Source: an uncultured Eubacteriales bacterium (lineage in GTDB: Bacteria; Bacillota; Clostridia; UBA1381; UMGS1253). From it: a stretch of 64,000 bases of DNA. Under the pieces are notes generated by a model. That model saw nothing but the letters and a program-made list of their open reading frames with translations. It had not been told where the DNA came from and made no database searches. Positions within the stretch are counted from its first letter, which is position 1. Each line of letters opens with the position of its first letter. The DNA lies in the NCBI GenBank assembly GCA_902492065.1, contig CABUKE010000008.1, positions 32,330 through 96,329 of the forward strand, written 5' to 3'. Shown here piece after piece: positions 33,107-41,048 of the stretch. Made by a program: the position numbers and the translations under genes.

Positions 33107-34822
33107 TTATTTCATATATCCACCCTTCATGGGAGAGGCGGCGTGCTGGGAGTAGAGCTGCAGAACGCCGCTTAAATATTTTGGCGGCTTGGGTTTCCAG
33201 TTTTTCCGCCGGGCAGCAAGAACAGCTTCTACCTCATCTTCGGGCAATCGTTGGCCGCCTACACCTACGATTTGCAAGCGGCGTGCAGGGATGTCCAGCT
33301 CAATGAGGTCGCCCTCCTCTACAAGTGCAATCACTCCGCCGTCCGCTGCCTCGGGCGATACGTGCCCAATGGCGGGACCCTTCGACGCACCGGAGAATCG
33401 CCCGTCGGTAATGAGCGCGATAGAGGCGCCTAATTCTGGGTCGGAGGCAATCGCTGCCGTGGTATAAAACATCTCCGGCATACCGCTGCCCCTCGGTCCC
33501 TCATAGCGAATCAGAACCGCATCGCCGGGTTTGATTTGGCGTGTGAGCACCGCCTCGATCGCTTCCTCCTCGCTGTCGAATGGACGCGCCCACAAAACGG
33601 CATGGAACATCTGTTTTGGCACGACGCTGTGTTTTACTACCGCCCCCTCCGGAGCGAGATTACCGCGCAGAACGGCAATTGTGCCATTTTTCCCGATGGG
33701 GTTGCCAAAAGAACGAATAATGTCGGTGCGCGACAGGCCGGTTTTCTGTAAATAGCGGTCGCACTTGTCGTAGAAGCCGCTCTGCCACAGATTCTCCAGA
33801 TTTTCGCCCAGTGTTTTTCCGGTTACAGTCATTGCGTCAAGGTGCAGCATAGACTTGATTTCTTCCATGATACGCGGTACGCCGCCCGCATAGTAGAAGT
33901 ACTGCGCAGGCCAACGCCCTGCCGGGCGTACGTCAAGCAGATAATGTGCGTTCCGGTGAAGGCGGTCAAACACGTCCGCGTCGAGCATAATGCCAAATTC
34001 ATGTGCGATTGCAGGGATGTGCAAAAGCGCATTCGTCGAGCCGGAGATAGCGGCGTGGACGAGAATGGCATTTTCAAAGCTTTCCTTCGTCACGATATCG
34101 CGCGGAAGCAGGCCGCTTTTTGCCAGAGCGACGGCCTGACGACCCGCCTGCACGGAAACGGTATATAAATCTTCACACATGGCGGGCATCAGCGCGCTGC
34201 CAGGCAGCATCAGCCCCAAAGCTTCCGCCATAATCTGCATGGTCGACGCCGTACCCAGAAAGGAACATGCGCCGCACGAGGGGCAGGCGTGCTGTTTATA
34301 GTACGTGAGTTGCTTGGCGGCAATCTCGCCGCGCTTTTGCATGGCGCTGTATTTGCCGAGCTGCTCGAGCGTCAGAAGTTCCGGCCCTGCGTCCATCACA
34401 CCGCCTGTTACGACAATGGAGGGGATGTTGAGCCGCCCAATCGCCATCAGGTGCGCGGGTACCGCTTTGTCACAGCTTGCAATGAATACGCCGGCATCGA
34501 ACGGTGTAGCGCTTGCGTGAATTTCAATCAGGTTTGCCAGCGTGTCGCGTGAAGCGAGCGAAAAGTTGATTCCGTCGTGGCCCTGCGCCTGCCCATCACA
34601 GATGTCGGTCGCAAAGTAGCGCGCGCCTTTGCCGCCGGCGGCGCTAATGCCCTCGCAGGCGCCTTCTGTAAACTGGAGCAGATGTGCACTGCCCGGGTGG
34701 CTGTCGCCGAACGTGCTTTCCACCAGAATTTGCGGCTTTGACAGGTCGTCAACGCTCCAGCCCATCCCGAGCCGTAGCGGGTCCATTTCCGGCGCAAGCG
34801 CGCGGATTTGCTGACTTTTCAT
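33107..34822 (-). CDS. IlvD/Edd family dehydratase
   Basis: A 571-residue iron-sulfur dehydratase. Cluster and active-site motifs: FIASCDKAVPAHLMA, ACPSCGACSFLGTASTMQ and DGRFSGASKGPAIGHVSPEA in part. This family covers dihydroxy-acid dehydratase (IlvD), phosphogluconate dehydratase and sugar-acid dehydratases. The N-terminus (FATDICDGQAQGHDGINFSL in part) departs from ordinary IlvD (which has VCDGIAMGH), so a sugar-acid substrate is plausible. No ilv gene lies nearby. The start is ATG 34822 behind GGAGG; the longer frame has no site. Confidence 0.85.
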   Translation of the reverse strand: MKSQQIRALAPEMDPLRLGMGWSVDDLSKPQILVESTFGDSHPGSAHLLQFTEGACEGISAAGGKGARYFATDICDGQAQGHDGINFSLASRDTLANLIEIHASATPFDAGVFIASCDKAVPAHLMAIGRLNIPSIVVTGGVMDAGPELLTLEQLGKYSAMQKRGEIAAKQLTYYKQHACPSCGACSFLGTASTMQIMAEALGLMLPGSALMPAMCEDLYTVSVQAGRQAVALAKSGLLPRDIVTKESFENAILVHAAISGSTNALLHIPAIAHEFGIMLDADVFDRLHRNAHYLLDVRPAGRWPAQYFYYAGGVPRIMEEIKSMLHLDAMTVTGKTLGENLENLWQSGFYDKCDRYLQKTGLSRTDIIRSFGNPIGKNGTIAVLRGNLAPEGAVVKHSVVPKQMFHAVLWARPFDSEEEAIEAVLTRQIKPGDAVLIRYEGPRGSGMPEMFYTTAAIASDPELGASIALITDGRFSGASKGPAIGHVSPEAADGGVIALVEEGDLIELDIPARRLQIVGVGGQRLPEDEVEAVLAARRKNWKPKPPKYLSGVLQLYSQHAASPMKGGYMK

Positions 34823-34899
34823 ATTATTTGGCCTCCTCGATTGTGTTCTGTTTCTTTCCATTATAGCGGGAATTGACGCAAATAGCAACCCAGACGATA

Positions 34900-34927
34900 A
34901 AAATCCCGGCACAGCCGTGCCGGGAGT
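34900..34927 (-). terminator. Terminator of the ABC transporter operon
   Basis: On the minus strand CCCGGCAC and GTGCCGGG pair around GGCT, followed by ATTTTT. Confidence 0.88.
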
Positions 34928-34929
34928 AG

Positions 34930-35658
34930 TTATTTTACGTCGCGTTTTGTCAGCCAAAGAGAGCCGAGTATAACGAACAGGGCGATAAATACGAGGCAGA
35001 TGAGGACAAAGGACACATACCCGCTTTCAAGCAGGGCCTGCGGCGCATTTGCCCGCATACCATACGCCATCAGTGAATAGGGGTAAATATGCCCAAAGCC
35101 CTTTGCAAGTGCGACAAGCCCGGACAGGCCGCCTGCGAGCGCAATCCCAACCGGCAGGGCAAAGCTGCGGATGATCAGCGAGATGAAGAGCTGCACCGCC
35201 GCCATGACGATACCGCCCAGCGTCCCGCAGGCCAGCCAGGAGATTAGCTCGGGCGGGATGGGACTGGTGAGGCCGACCAGTTTTCCAGACAGGATAAAAA
35301 GAGCGCCAATCCAGATTTCGCTCAGTGCGACCATTAGCGAGGCGGAAAACAGCTTTGACACGAATATCTGCCACGCCGGGACTGGCATAGTGAGCAGCTT
35401 GTTCCAGTTGTGGTTGCTATGCTCCAGACGCATGAGATAGGAGCAGTAGATACCGAGCATAATGGGAAGGAAAAAGTAACACGTAAACAGCGTGTGCTGT
35501 GTCCACAGGCTGTACCATTCACTTTTTAAAAGTCCAAGATTGGCAGTATAGTTGAGTGTGCCGAGCAATGCCGGAATAATGGGCAGAAACAAAAATGCAA
35601 GCCAGACCGGCGAGCGGCGCAGCTTCATGGCGTCTGCGCGGATCATTTTCAGTAACAT
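34930..35658 (-). CDS. ABC-2 type permease, peptide-resistance (lantibiotic immunity G-type)
   Basis: A 242-residue membrane protein with six hydrophobic helices. It begins MIRADAMKLRRSPVWLAFLFLP and has CSYLMRLEHSNHNWNKLLTMP, the pattern of EpiG/NukG/SpaG-type permeases and related bacitracin/lantibiotic resistance transporters. Last gene of a minus-strand operon, three bases after the other permease, with AGGAGG as ribosome binding site. It should form a heteromeric exporter with the next permease and the ATPase, removing a membrane-active peptide. Confidence 0.85.
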   Translation of the reverse strand: MLLKMIRADAMKLRRSPVWLAFLFLPIIPALLGTLNYTANLGLLKSEWYSLWTQHTLFTCYFFLPIMLGIYCSYLMRLEHSNHNWNKLLTMPVPAWQIFVSKLFSASLMVALSEIWIGALFILSGKLVGLTSPIPPELISWLACGTLGGIVMAAVQLFISLIIRSFALPVGIALAGGLSGLVALAKGFGHIYPYSLMAYGMRANAPQALLESGYVSFVLICLVFIALFVILGSLWLTKRDVK

Positions 35659-35661
35659 AGG

Positions 35662-36414
35662 TTATACCTCCTTTTTACAAAACAGCGTCCTTCCAATCCA
35701 GTACATCAACGCCAGCGCGGCGAGCAGTACGGCGAAGGCGAGCCAGTCAATTTCTATGTAATAGAAATGGTTTGTCCGCGTTACGCTGTCCCAGTCGTTT
35801 CCAATAAACATAAATACGCCGTAGTACCCCCAGATAAACAGCTTGCGCAGCCATGGTAGCTGGGGCAGGAACATGGAAAACAGGCCGATGAACGTCCCCG
35901 CCGCGCCGACAATGAAGGGGATGGTCTGGTTTTTGATCAGCAGCGACAGGATATGCTGGAGCAGGTACGTTCCAAGACTGACCACAATGGTAAAAAGCGC
36001 ATAGAGGGCATACAGCCTGATTGGGAATTCGCCCGCAAAACCACGGATTATCCCGAACAGGTAGACGGCGGCAAACTGCACGCACAGCGCCAGCACGACA
36101 TGCGCCGTGCCGTAGAGGAGCTTTGCATCGTACAGCGCCCCCTTTGGCGCGCAGACACAGAGCTGTTTGAGCATTAGACCCTTATGTTCGATGTCGCATA
36201 AGCGCGACGCAACGACAGCGCAGAAAAGCGGGACAAAGATGGCATTGATGAGCGGAAGCTGGTAGAGGAACATCATCCAGCCGTCCCGCAGGGCTTCCTC
36301 GTCGTAATTGCCCGCTAGCATCCATGCGATTTGCAGTGCAATGATACAGAGCGAGCATACAAGGACGTACCGCCGCCGTGTTTTTAAGTATTCTGCTATC
36401 AGCAGGCGTTTCAT
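35662..36414 (-). CDS. ABC-2 type permease, peptide-resistance (lantibiotic immunity E-type)
   Basis: A 250-residue six-helix membrane protein starting KRLLIAEYLKTRRRYVLV, with ASRLCDIEHKGLMLKQLCV resembling the loop motif D-x-EH...K of EpiE/MutE-type permeases. Its ATG overlaps the stop of the ATPase gene (ATGA), so expression is coupled. Together with the partner permease it makes the membrane part of the transporter. Confidence 0.85.
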   Translation of the reverse strand: MKRLLIAEYLKTRRRYVLVCSLCIIALQIAWMLAGNYDEEALRDGWMMFLYQLPLINAIFVPLFCAVVASRLCDIEHKGLMLKQLCVCAPKGALYDAKLLYGTAHVVLALCVQFAAVYLFGIIRGFAGEFPIRLYALYALFTIVVSLGTYLLQHILSLLIKNQTIPFIVGAAGTFIGLFSMFLPQLPWLRKLFIWGYYGVFMFIGNDWDSVTRTNHFYYIEIDWLAFAVLLAALALMYWIGRTLFCKKEV

Positions 36415-37142
36415 AAGCTCCCTTCCTTTCCGGTCAGCTCGAGAAAAATATCCTCAAGGTTTTTGCCCTGCTCGGACTGATGAAGGGCGGCAAGGCTGTT
36501 CTGGTAGAGGAGCTTGCCGTTGGCAATGATTCCGACATCCTTCGCCATCTGGTCAATTTCAGAGAGCAGGTGCGACGAAACAATGACGGTCATGCCGTAT
36601 TCACCGGGCAGAGAACAAATCAGCTCGCGCATTTCTTGGATACCCGCGGGGTCGAGGCCGTTTGTCGGCTCATCTAATATTAACAGCTTGGGAAAGGCCA
36701 GCATGGCAGAGGCAAGCCCAAGCCGCTGCTTCATCCCAAGGGAGTAAGCCGATACCTTTTTTCCGGCTTGTTTGTCGAGGCGGACGATTTGCAGGACCTT
36801 TTCGACATTGGCGTTCGGCACGTTTAACAGGAGCTGTAAAATCCGCAGATTTTCCCGCCCGGTCAGATGGCCATAGTAGGAGGGTGTTTCAATCAGAGAG
36901 CCAATGTGGCGCAGAAGCTCGAGCCGGGTTTGGGCTGTGAAGCGTTTTCCGAACAGGTCAATTTCCCCCTTCGTTGGCTTGACAAGCCCGAGCAGCATTT
37001 TCAGCGTGGTGGACTTGCCGGCGCCGTTCGGACCTAAAAAGCCATAGATACGCTGCTCGCGGACCGACAGATCGAGATTGTTGACACAGACGGCGTCGCC
37101 GTACTGCTTGGTCAGGCCGTAGGTTGCTACGATTTCTTGCAT
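36411..37142 (-). CDS. ABC transporter ATPase, peptide-resistance (BcrA/NukF-like)
   Basis: A 243-residue ATPase with Walker A GFLGPNGAGKST, signature YSLGMKQRLGLASAM and Walker B LLILDEPTNGLDPAG, matching the gallidermin/bacitracin-resistance class. The Shine-Dalgarno AAGGATGAG on the minus strand favours ATG 37142 (MQEIVATYG) over 37151 and the longer frame. It is first in the operon and transcribed divergently from the response regulator, so the two-component system likely controls it. Confidence 0.9.
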   Translation of the reverse strand: MQEIVATYGLTKQYGDAVCVNNLDLSVREQRIYGFLGPNGAGKSTTLKMLLGLVKPTKGEIDLFGKRFTAQTRLELLRHIGSLIETPSYYGHLTGRENLRILQLLLNVPNANVEKVLQIVRLDKQAGKKVSAYSLGMKQRLGLASAMLAFPKLLILDEPTNGLDPAGIQEMRELICSLPGEYGMTVIVSSHLLSEIDQMAKDVGIIANGKLLYQNSLAALHQSEQGKNLEDIFLELTGKEGSL

Positions 37143-37172
37143 AATACTCATCCTTTCTTGTTTGCTGTATGC

Positions 37173-37178
37173 AGTATA
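37173..37178 (-). promoter_or_regulatory. -10 box of the ABC transporter operon
   Basis: TATACT on the minus strand without a good -35; the CTTAA repeats begin about 22 bp upstream. This is the layout of an activator-dependent promoter. Confidence 0.55.
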
Positions 37179-37199
37179 GCATGCCATCCTTTCATCAAA

Positions 37200-37245
37200 C
37201 TTAACGTATCCTTAAAAAAACCTTAAATCCTGTAAAAAATCTTAA
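37200..37245. promoter_or_regulatory. Phased CTTAA repeats, likely response-regulator binding site
   Basis: CTTAA occurs at 37200, 37211 and 37222, exactly 11 bp apart, and again at 37241. Direct repeats with one helical turn spacing are the usual target of OmpR-family dimers. They lie between the ABC operon and the response-regulator gene, and the last overlaps the -35 of the latter. Confidence 0.6.
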
Positions 37246-37270
37246 AAAAGCGACGAATTTGTGGTATGAT
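37242..37270 (+). promoter_or_regulatory. Promoter of the two-component system
   Basis: TTAAAA (37242-37247), 17-bp spacer, TATGAT (37265-37270). The weak -35 overlaps a CTTAA repeat, suggesting autoregulation. Confidence 0.6.
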
Positions 37271-37287
37271 ACAAACAGGTGATAATC

Positions 37288-37998
37288 ATGGATACGATCA
37301 AAAACAAAAAGATTTTGCTGGTGGACGATGAGAAGGAACTGTTACAGCTCGTCAAGGACGCATTATATAAGGAAGGGTTCTACCGCGTGTTCACGGCGGA
37401 AACGTGTGCTGCCGCGCGGACTGTGGCGGCACAGCAGAGCCCCGCACTCTGCCTGTTGGACGTATGCCTGCCCGACGGAGACGGGTTTTCTCTGTTTGAG
37501 GAGATTCGCAGGCGCGCAGATGTACCGGTGATTTTCCTTACAGCGCGCGGCGAGCCGGACGACAAATTGCAGGGGCTTGGGCTCGGCGCGGACGACTACA
37601 TCGTCAAGCCGTTTCTAATGAAGGAGCTTGTCCTGCGGGTTACTGCTGTGCTTAAGCGAATTTACGGCAGGGGAGAGGAGTCTGCTGCGGCGGGCTTCCA
37701 GCTTGGCAGCCGATATATTGACTTTGAAACTGCGTCCGTGCAGACGGATGGGCGTACGTTCTCCTTCACGGCGAAGGAGTTCATTCTGCTCCGAAAGCTG
37801 TACGAGAACAAAAACAAAATTGTAACGAGCGACGCGCTCTGTGAGGCGGCCTGGGGCGATGGCTATTACGGGTATGAGAATACGCTGATGGTGCATATCC
37901 GCCGTCTGCGCGAAAAAATTGAGAACGACCCGTCCCATCCGGCACATCTGATAACGGTGAAAGGAATCGGCTATAAGCTGGTGATGGAACATGAATAA
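37288..37998 (+). CDS. OmpR-family response regulator
   Basis: A 236-residue regulator with receiver domain (acidic pair D13/D14, phospho-acceptor D58 in LLDVCLPDGDG, FLTARG and DDYIVKPF) and a C-terminal winged helix (SFTAKEFILLRKLYENKNK, HIRRLREKIE, VKGIGYKL). It is expected to activate the divergent ABC transporter on sensing a peptide or membrane damage. The start is ATG 37288 since AGGTGA lies at 37277-37282; it overlaps the kinase gene by eight bases. Confidence 0.93.
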   Translation: MDTIKNKKILLVDDEKELLQLVKDALYKEGFYRVFTAETCAAARTVAAQQSPALCLLDVCLPDGDGFSLFEEIRRRADVPVIFLTARGEPDDKLQGLGLGADDYIVKPFLMKELVLRVTAVLKRIYGRGEESAAAGFQLGSRYIDFETASVQTDGRTFSFTAKEFILLRKLYENKNKIVTSDALCEAAWGDGYYGYENTLMVHIRRLREKIENDPSHPAHLITVKGIGYKLVMEHE

Positions 37999-39349
37999 AA
38001 CGGTGTGGAAAATATTTTTCTATTTTGTAGTCAGCGCGGTTGCAGTTGCAATCGTTCTGCTTGTGGTCAACTTTTTTGCGCTTGCGCTGACGGCGAGCGA
38101 CAGCAGCAACCTGTACGGGAAGTCGCCCAGAAGGGAACTGGATGAAATCTCCGAAAACCTTGTGTGGGATGGGACGGCGTACCAGTGTAGCGTTAGCGAC
38201 GAATATTTTGTAAAAAAAGATATTTGGTGCATCCTGATTAATGAGTCGGGCGATGTAGTGTGGGAACACGACAAGCCGGCAGAGGTGGCGTCCCACTTTA
38301 CGATTAACGACGTTGCCAACATGACGCGCTGGTATCTAAACGACTATCCAGTATATGTGCGGACGCACCCGGACGGCCTGCTTGTGCTGGGGTTGCCAAA
38401 GGATAGCGTGGGCAAGTATTTTATCGACTATTCAATGGAATGGTTCCATACGCTGCCGGAGCGGGCGATGGGCGTGCTGTTGCTCAATGCCGTTGCCGCC
38501 GCGCTGCTTGCCGCACTGTTTGGCATTTATCTGTACCGCCGCCTGCGCGCGCTGACAGCAGGCATTAACGGCTTGAAACGCGAGAGGCCGGTTCACCTGC
38601 GGACACGGGGGATTTTTAAAGAGATTGCGGGCAGCATCAACGAAACGTCGCTCGCGATTCAGCGGAAAAACGCCGCACTCAAAAAGCGCGACGACGCACG
38701 GGCGAACTGGATTGCCGGAATATCGCACGATATCCGTACGCCGCTTTCGGTTATTATGGGGAACGCGGAGGAGCTGGCCGACGATACGTCCCTGCCGGAA
38801 CAGCAGGCGAAACGCGCGGCGGTCATTACGGCGCAAAGCGTCCGGATAAAAAAACTGATCGAGGACTTAAACCTGATTTCGTCGCTGGAATATGACATGC
38901 AACCGGTACGCCGCAGCGAGATTAAGCTCTGCGGCCTGCTCCGGCGCGTGGTGTCCGACCTGCTCAACAGCGGCCTGCGTGACGAATATAAAATCGAAAT
39001 GGATTTGCAGTTTGAAAAAGCTACGGTAAGCGGCGATGCGATGCTTTTGGAGCGGGCATTTTATAATATCCTGCATAACAGCATTGCGCATAACCCGGAT
39101 GGCTGTACGATTTGCATTCAGGAACAGCGCGGCAAAGAGGCAGGCCAATGCGTGGTGTGCATCGCCGATAACGGCGTCGGTGCAGATGAGAAAACGCTGA
39201 CACACCTTGATACGATTCCGAAGTCGGCACATGGGTTGGGCCTGCCGATGGCGTATCGGATCGTGCAGGTACATGGCGGAAGCCTGACGGCGGAAAACCG
39301 CGACGGGCTGCGGGTTACGATTGTGTTGCCCACCATCAGCAAATCATAA
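37991..39349 (+). CDS. Sensor histidine kinase
   Basis: A 452-residue membrane kinase. Helices at about 8-33 and 160-182 enclose an extracytoplasmic sensor of about 125 residues, so it is not the short intramembrane-sensing type. The phospho-acceptor is H246 in GISHDIRTPLSV. N box HNSIAHNPDG, G1 DNGVGAD and G2 AHGLGLPMAYRI complete the ATPase. It is co-translated with the response regulator. Its neighbours suggest sensing of antimicrobial peptide stress. Ends at a strong terminator. Confidence 0.93.
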   Translation: MNKTVWKIFFYFVVSAVAVAIVLLVVNFFALALTASDSSNLYGKSPRRELDEISENLVWDGTAYQCSVSDEYFVKKDIWCILINESGDVVWEHDKPAEVASHFTINDVANMTRWYLNDYPVYVRTHPDGLLVLGLPKDSVGKYFIDYSMEWFHTLPERAMGVLLLNAVAAALLAALFGIYLYRRLRALTAGINGLKRERPVHLRTRGIFKEIAGSINETSLAIQRKNAALKKRDDARANWIAGISHDIRTPLSVIMGNAEELADDTSLPEQQAKRAAVITAQSVRIKKLIEDLNLISSLEYDMQPVRRSEIKLCGLLRRVVSDLLNSGLRDEYKIEMDLQFEKATVSGDAMLLERAFYNILHNSIAHNPDGCTICIQEQRGKEAGQCVVCIADNGVGADEKTLTHLDTIPKSAHGLGLPMAYRIVQVHGGSLTAENRDGLRVTIVLPTISKS

Positions 39350-39384
39350 AAAAACAACTGCCTTTTGGCAGTTGTTTTTTTTTA
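39348..39384. terminator. Bidirectional terminator between kinase and corA
   Basis: AAAAAACAACTGCC and GGCAGTTGTTTTTT pair around TTTT. Confidence 0.93.
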
Positions 39385-40290
39385 TTACCAGAATTTATTC
39401 TTGCGGAAAAACCACAGGCAAACGCCGACAATGGCAATGCTGACCGCGATTACAACTGGATAACCGTAGACCCAGTGCAGCTCCGGCATATGGACAAAGT
39501 TCATCCCATACCATCCCGCAATCAGCGACAAAGGGAGGAAAATTGTCGTTACAATCGTAAGCACCTTCATAATCTCATTTTGGCGAATACCAATCTGTCC
39601 CTGATAAACCTCGCGGATTTGGAGCAGATATTCGCGCAGGAGCTGCGTTTCACCGCGAAGCTGGGATACCCGCTCGCCGAACAGCTTAATCTGGCGCATT
39701 TCCTCTTTGGAAAACAGTCCCACTGCCTCCTCTTGCAGCGCAACGACCATATCCGTAAGCTGTAGATAAAAATGGGACAGGCGAAGCGTCTTTTTCCGAT
39801 AGGAAAGCATCCGCTGGTCGAAGCTTTTGAGCGCACCGCCCAGCAGCTCTGTTTCCAGTGAGGCGGCGTTGTCCTCAAGCTGTTCAATATACTCCAGATC
39901 GTCGCGGATGAGCATATCCAGTAAAACGCAAAACACACGACTCGGACTTGGGCTGACCTGCGCGAGCGAGGAAGAAATCCGCTCTATTCCCCCTGCCGGG
40001 AGGCTGCCGCTGTTTGTAAACAGCAGAAACTCCTTTTGCAGTGCGAAAGCAAACCGAACCTTTTTCCCATCCCGGCGCGGAATGGCAAACGTACCATATA
40101 GTCCGTCGCCGTCCATCCATACTTTACAAATGCGGATATCCCGGATTTTCGTCAGGGAGGCGCGGTGCAGCGGGGCGGGGAGGGGCGTGTGTTCCAATTC
40201 CTCCTCAGACAGGACAGCCAGTACATTGCTCCACTCTGCCGCTTCGCTGTCTGGCAAGGGTGTCAGTTGTTTGTCAATCTTATAAAACAA
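39385..40290 (-). CDS. CorA family divalent cation transporter
   Basis: About 301 residues: a long cytoplasmic N-terminal domain with helical stalk and two C-terminal helices separated by the signature YGMNFVHMPEL (GMN motif). CorA proteins form pentameric Mg2+ (or Co2+/Ni2+) channels. A frame start exists at GTG 40314, but the purine-rich GGAAGGAAGGG lies inside that extension and is eight bases before TTG 40290, which is preferred. The upstream lipoprotein gene ends 33 bases away on the same strand, so the two may be one unit. Confidence 0.88.
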   Translation of the reverse strand: MFYKIDKQLTPLPDSEAAEWSNVLAVLSEEELEHTPLPAPLHRASLTKIRDIRICKVWMDGDGLYGTFAIPRRDGKKVRFAFALQKEFLLFTNSGSLPAGGIERISSSLAQVSPSPSRVFCVLLDMLIRDDLEYIEQLEDNAASLETELLGGALKSFDQRMLSYRKKTLRLSHFYLQLTDMVVALQEEAVGLFSKEEMRQIKLFGERVSQLRGETQLLREYLLQIREVYQGQIGIRQNEIMKVLTIVTTIFLPLSLIAGWYGMNFVHMPELHWVYGYPVVIAVSIAIVGVCLWFFRKNKFW

Positions 40291-40323
40291 GGCAAAATCC
40301 CTTCCTTCCCGCACAAAAAGATA

Positions 40324-40887
40324 TTATGGAAGAGCAGTAATCTCAAGCGTGATAATACCATCCGCAATGACGGTGCGGATAGACAGCGTGGCAGTCTGAT
40401 ATGTTGTATCGGCATCTGTGCTGCCGCTCAGGTTGCAGTTTTCGTTAATGGCGGACAGGTCGGCGTCCGCCTCTAACGCACGTATTATCTCACGGGCATA
40501 CAGGCCGAAAAACGAGTTTGCCGTATATCCTGTGCCGTCCGCATTTTGCGGCAGCTGGGAGGAAAACGTAACTCCGGTCAGAGTACCGTCCTCCGGCTTG
40601 TAGTCGAGCGAGAGCTGGTAGTGAATGCCGCTTTGCATCGTGTCGTCAAATTGGTAAGACTTAATCTTGCCGCCCGCATTGACAGTTGAATCTTTGTCAC
40701 TGACAAAAACTGGCTCACGCATTGTGAGGCCAATAAATTGTGTTAAAAAGTCGTCCGCCGTAACAGAAAAGGCAGTATTGGTCTGTATCCCGGCTGTCGG
40801 CGTGCTCTGGTTTCCACATCCAGCAAAGGCGAAGCACAGCAGTACCCCCGCAGTAAGCATACCTAATATACGTCCAATTCTTTTCAT
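40324..40887 (-). CDS. Small lipoprotein of unknown function
   Basis: A 187-residue exported lipoprotein. The signal peptide ends in the lipobox FAFAGC (Cys near residue 24), followed by a short Gly/Ser/Thr linker and a domain of about 150 residues with no recognised motif. The ribosome binding site GGAGG is good. It precedes corA on the minus strand. Confidence 0.75.
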   Translation of the reverse strand: MKRIGRILGMLTAGVLLCFAFAGCGNQSTPTAGIQTNTAFSVTADDFLTQFIGLTMREPVFVSDKDSTVNAGGKIKSYQFDDTMQSGIHYQLSLDYKPEDGTLTGVTFSSQLPQNADGTGYTANSFFGLYAREIIRALEADADLSAINENCNLSGSTDADTTYQTATLSIRTVIADGIITLEITALP

Positions 40888-41001
40888 ATTCGTTCCTCCA
40901 GGTTGAATTTTCGGCCCCTATCCTAAGCGGATTATTGCGCCTCTATGTATATTCGCGCTTGGAGCGCCTTTTCCCTTTTTGTTTTGGCTGGATATAGCAG
41001 G

Positions 41002-41032
41002 AAAAATGGCGGCGCCAAACGGCACCGCCATA
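41002..41032 (-). terminator. Terminator of the thuA-Gfo/Idh unit
   Basis: On the minus strand ATGGCGGTGCC and GGCGCCGCCAT pair around GTTT, followed by TTTTTC. Confidence 0.85.
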
Positions 41033-41048
41033 CATAATTTTCCTTTTA

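Noticed and set aside
34930..39349. Lantibiotic biosynthesis cluster
   Set aside because: Only the immunity-type transporter and two-component genes are present; no LanBCM, LanT, LanP or precursor was found.
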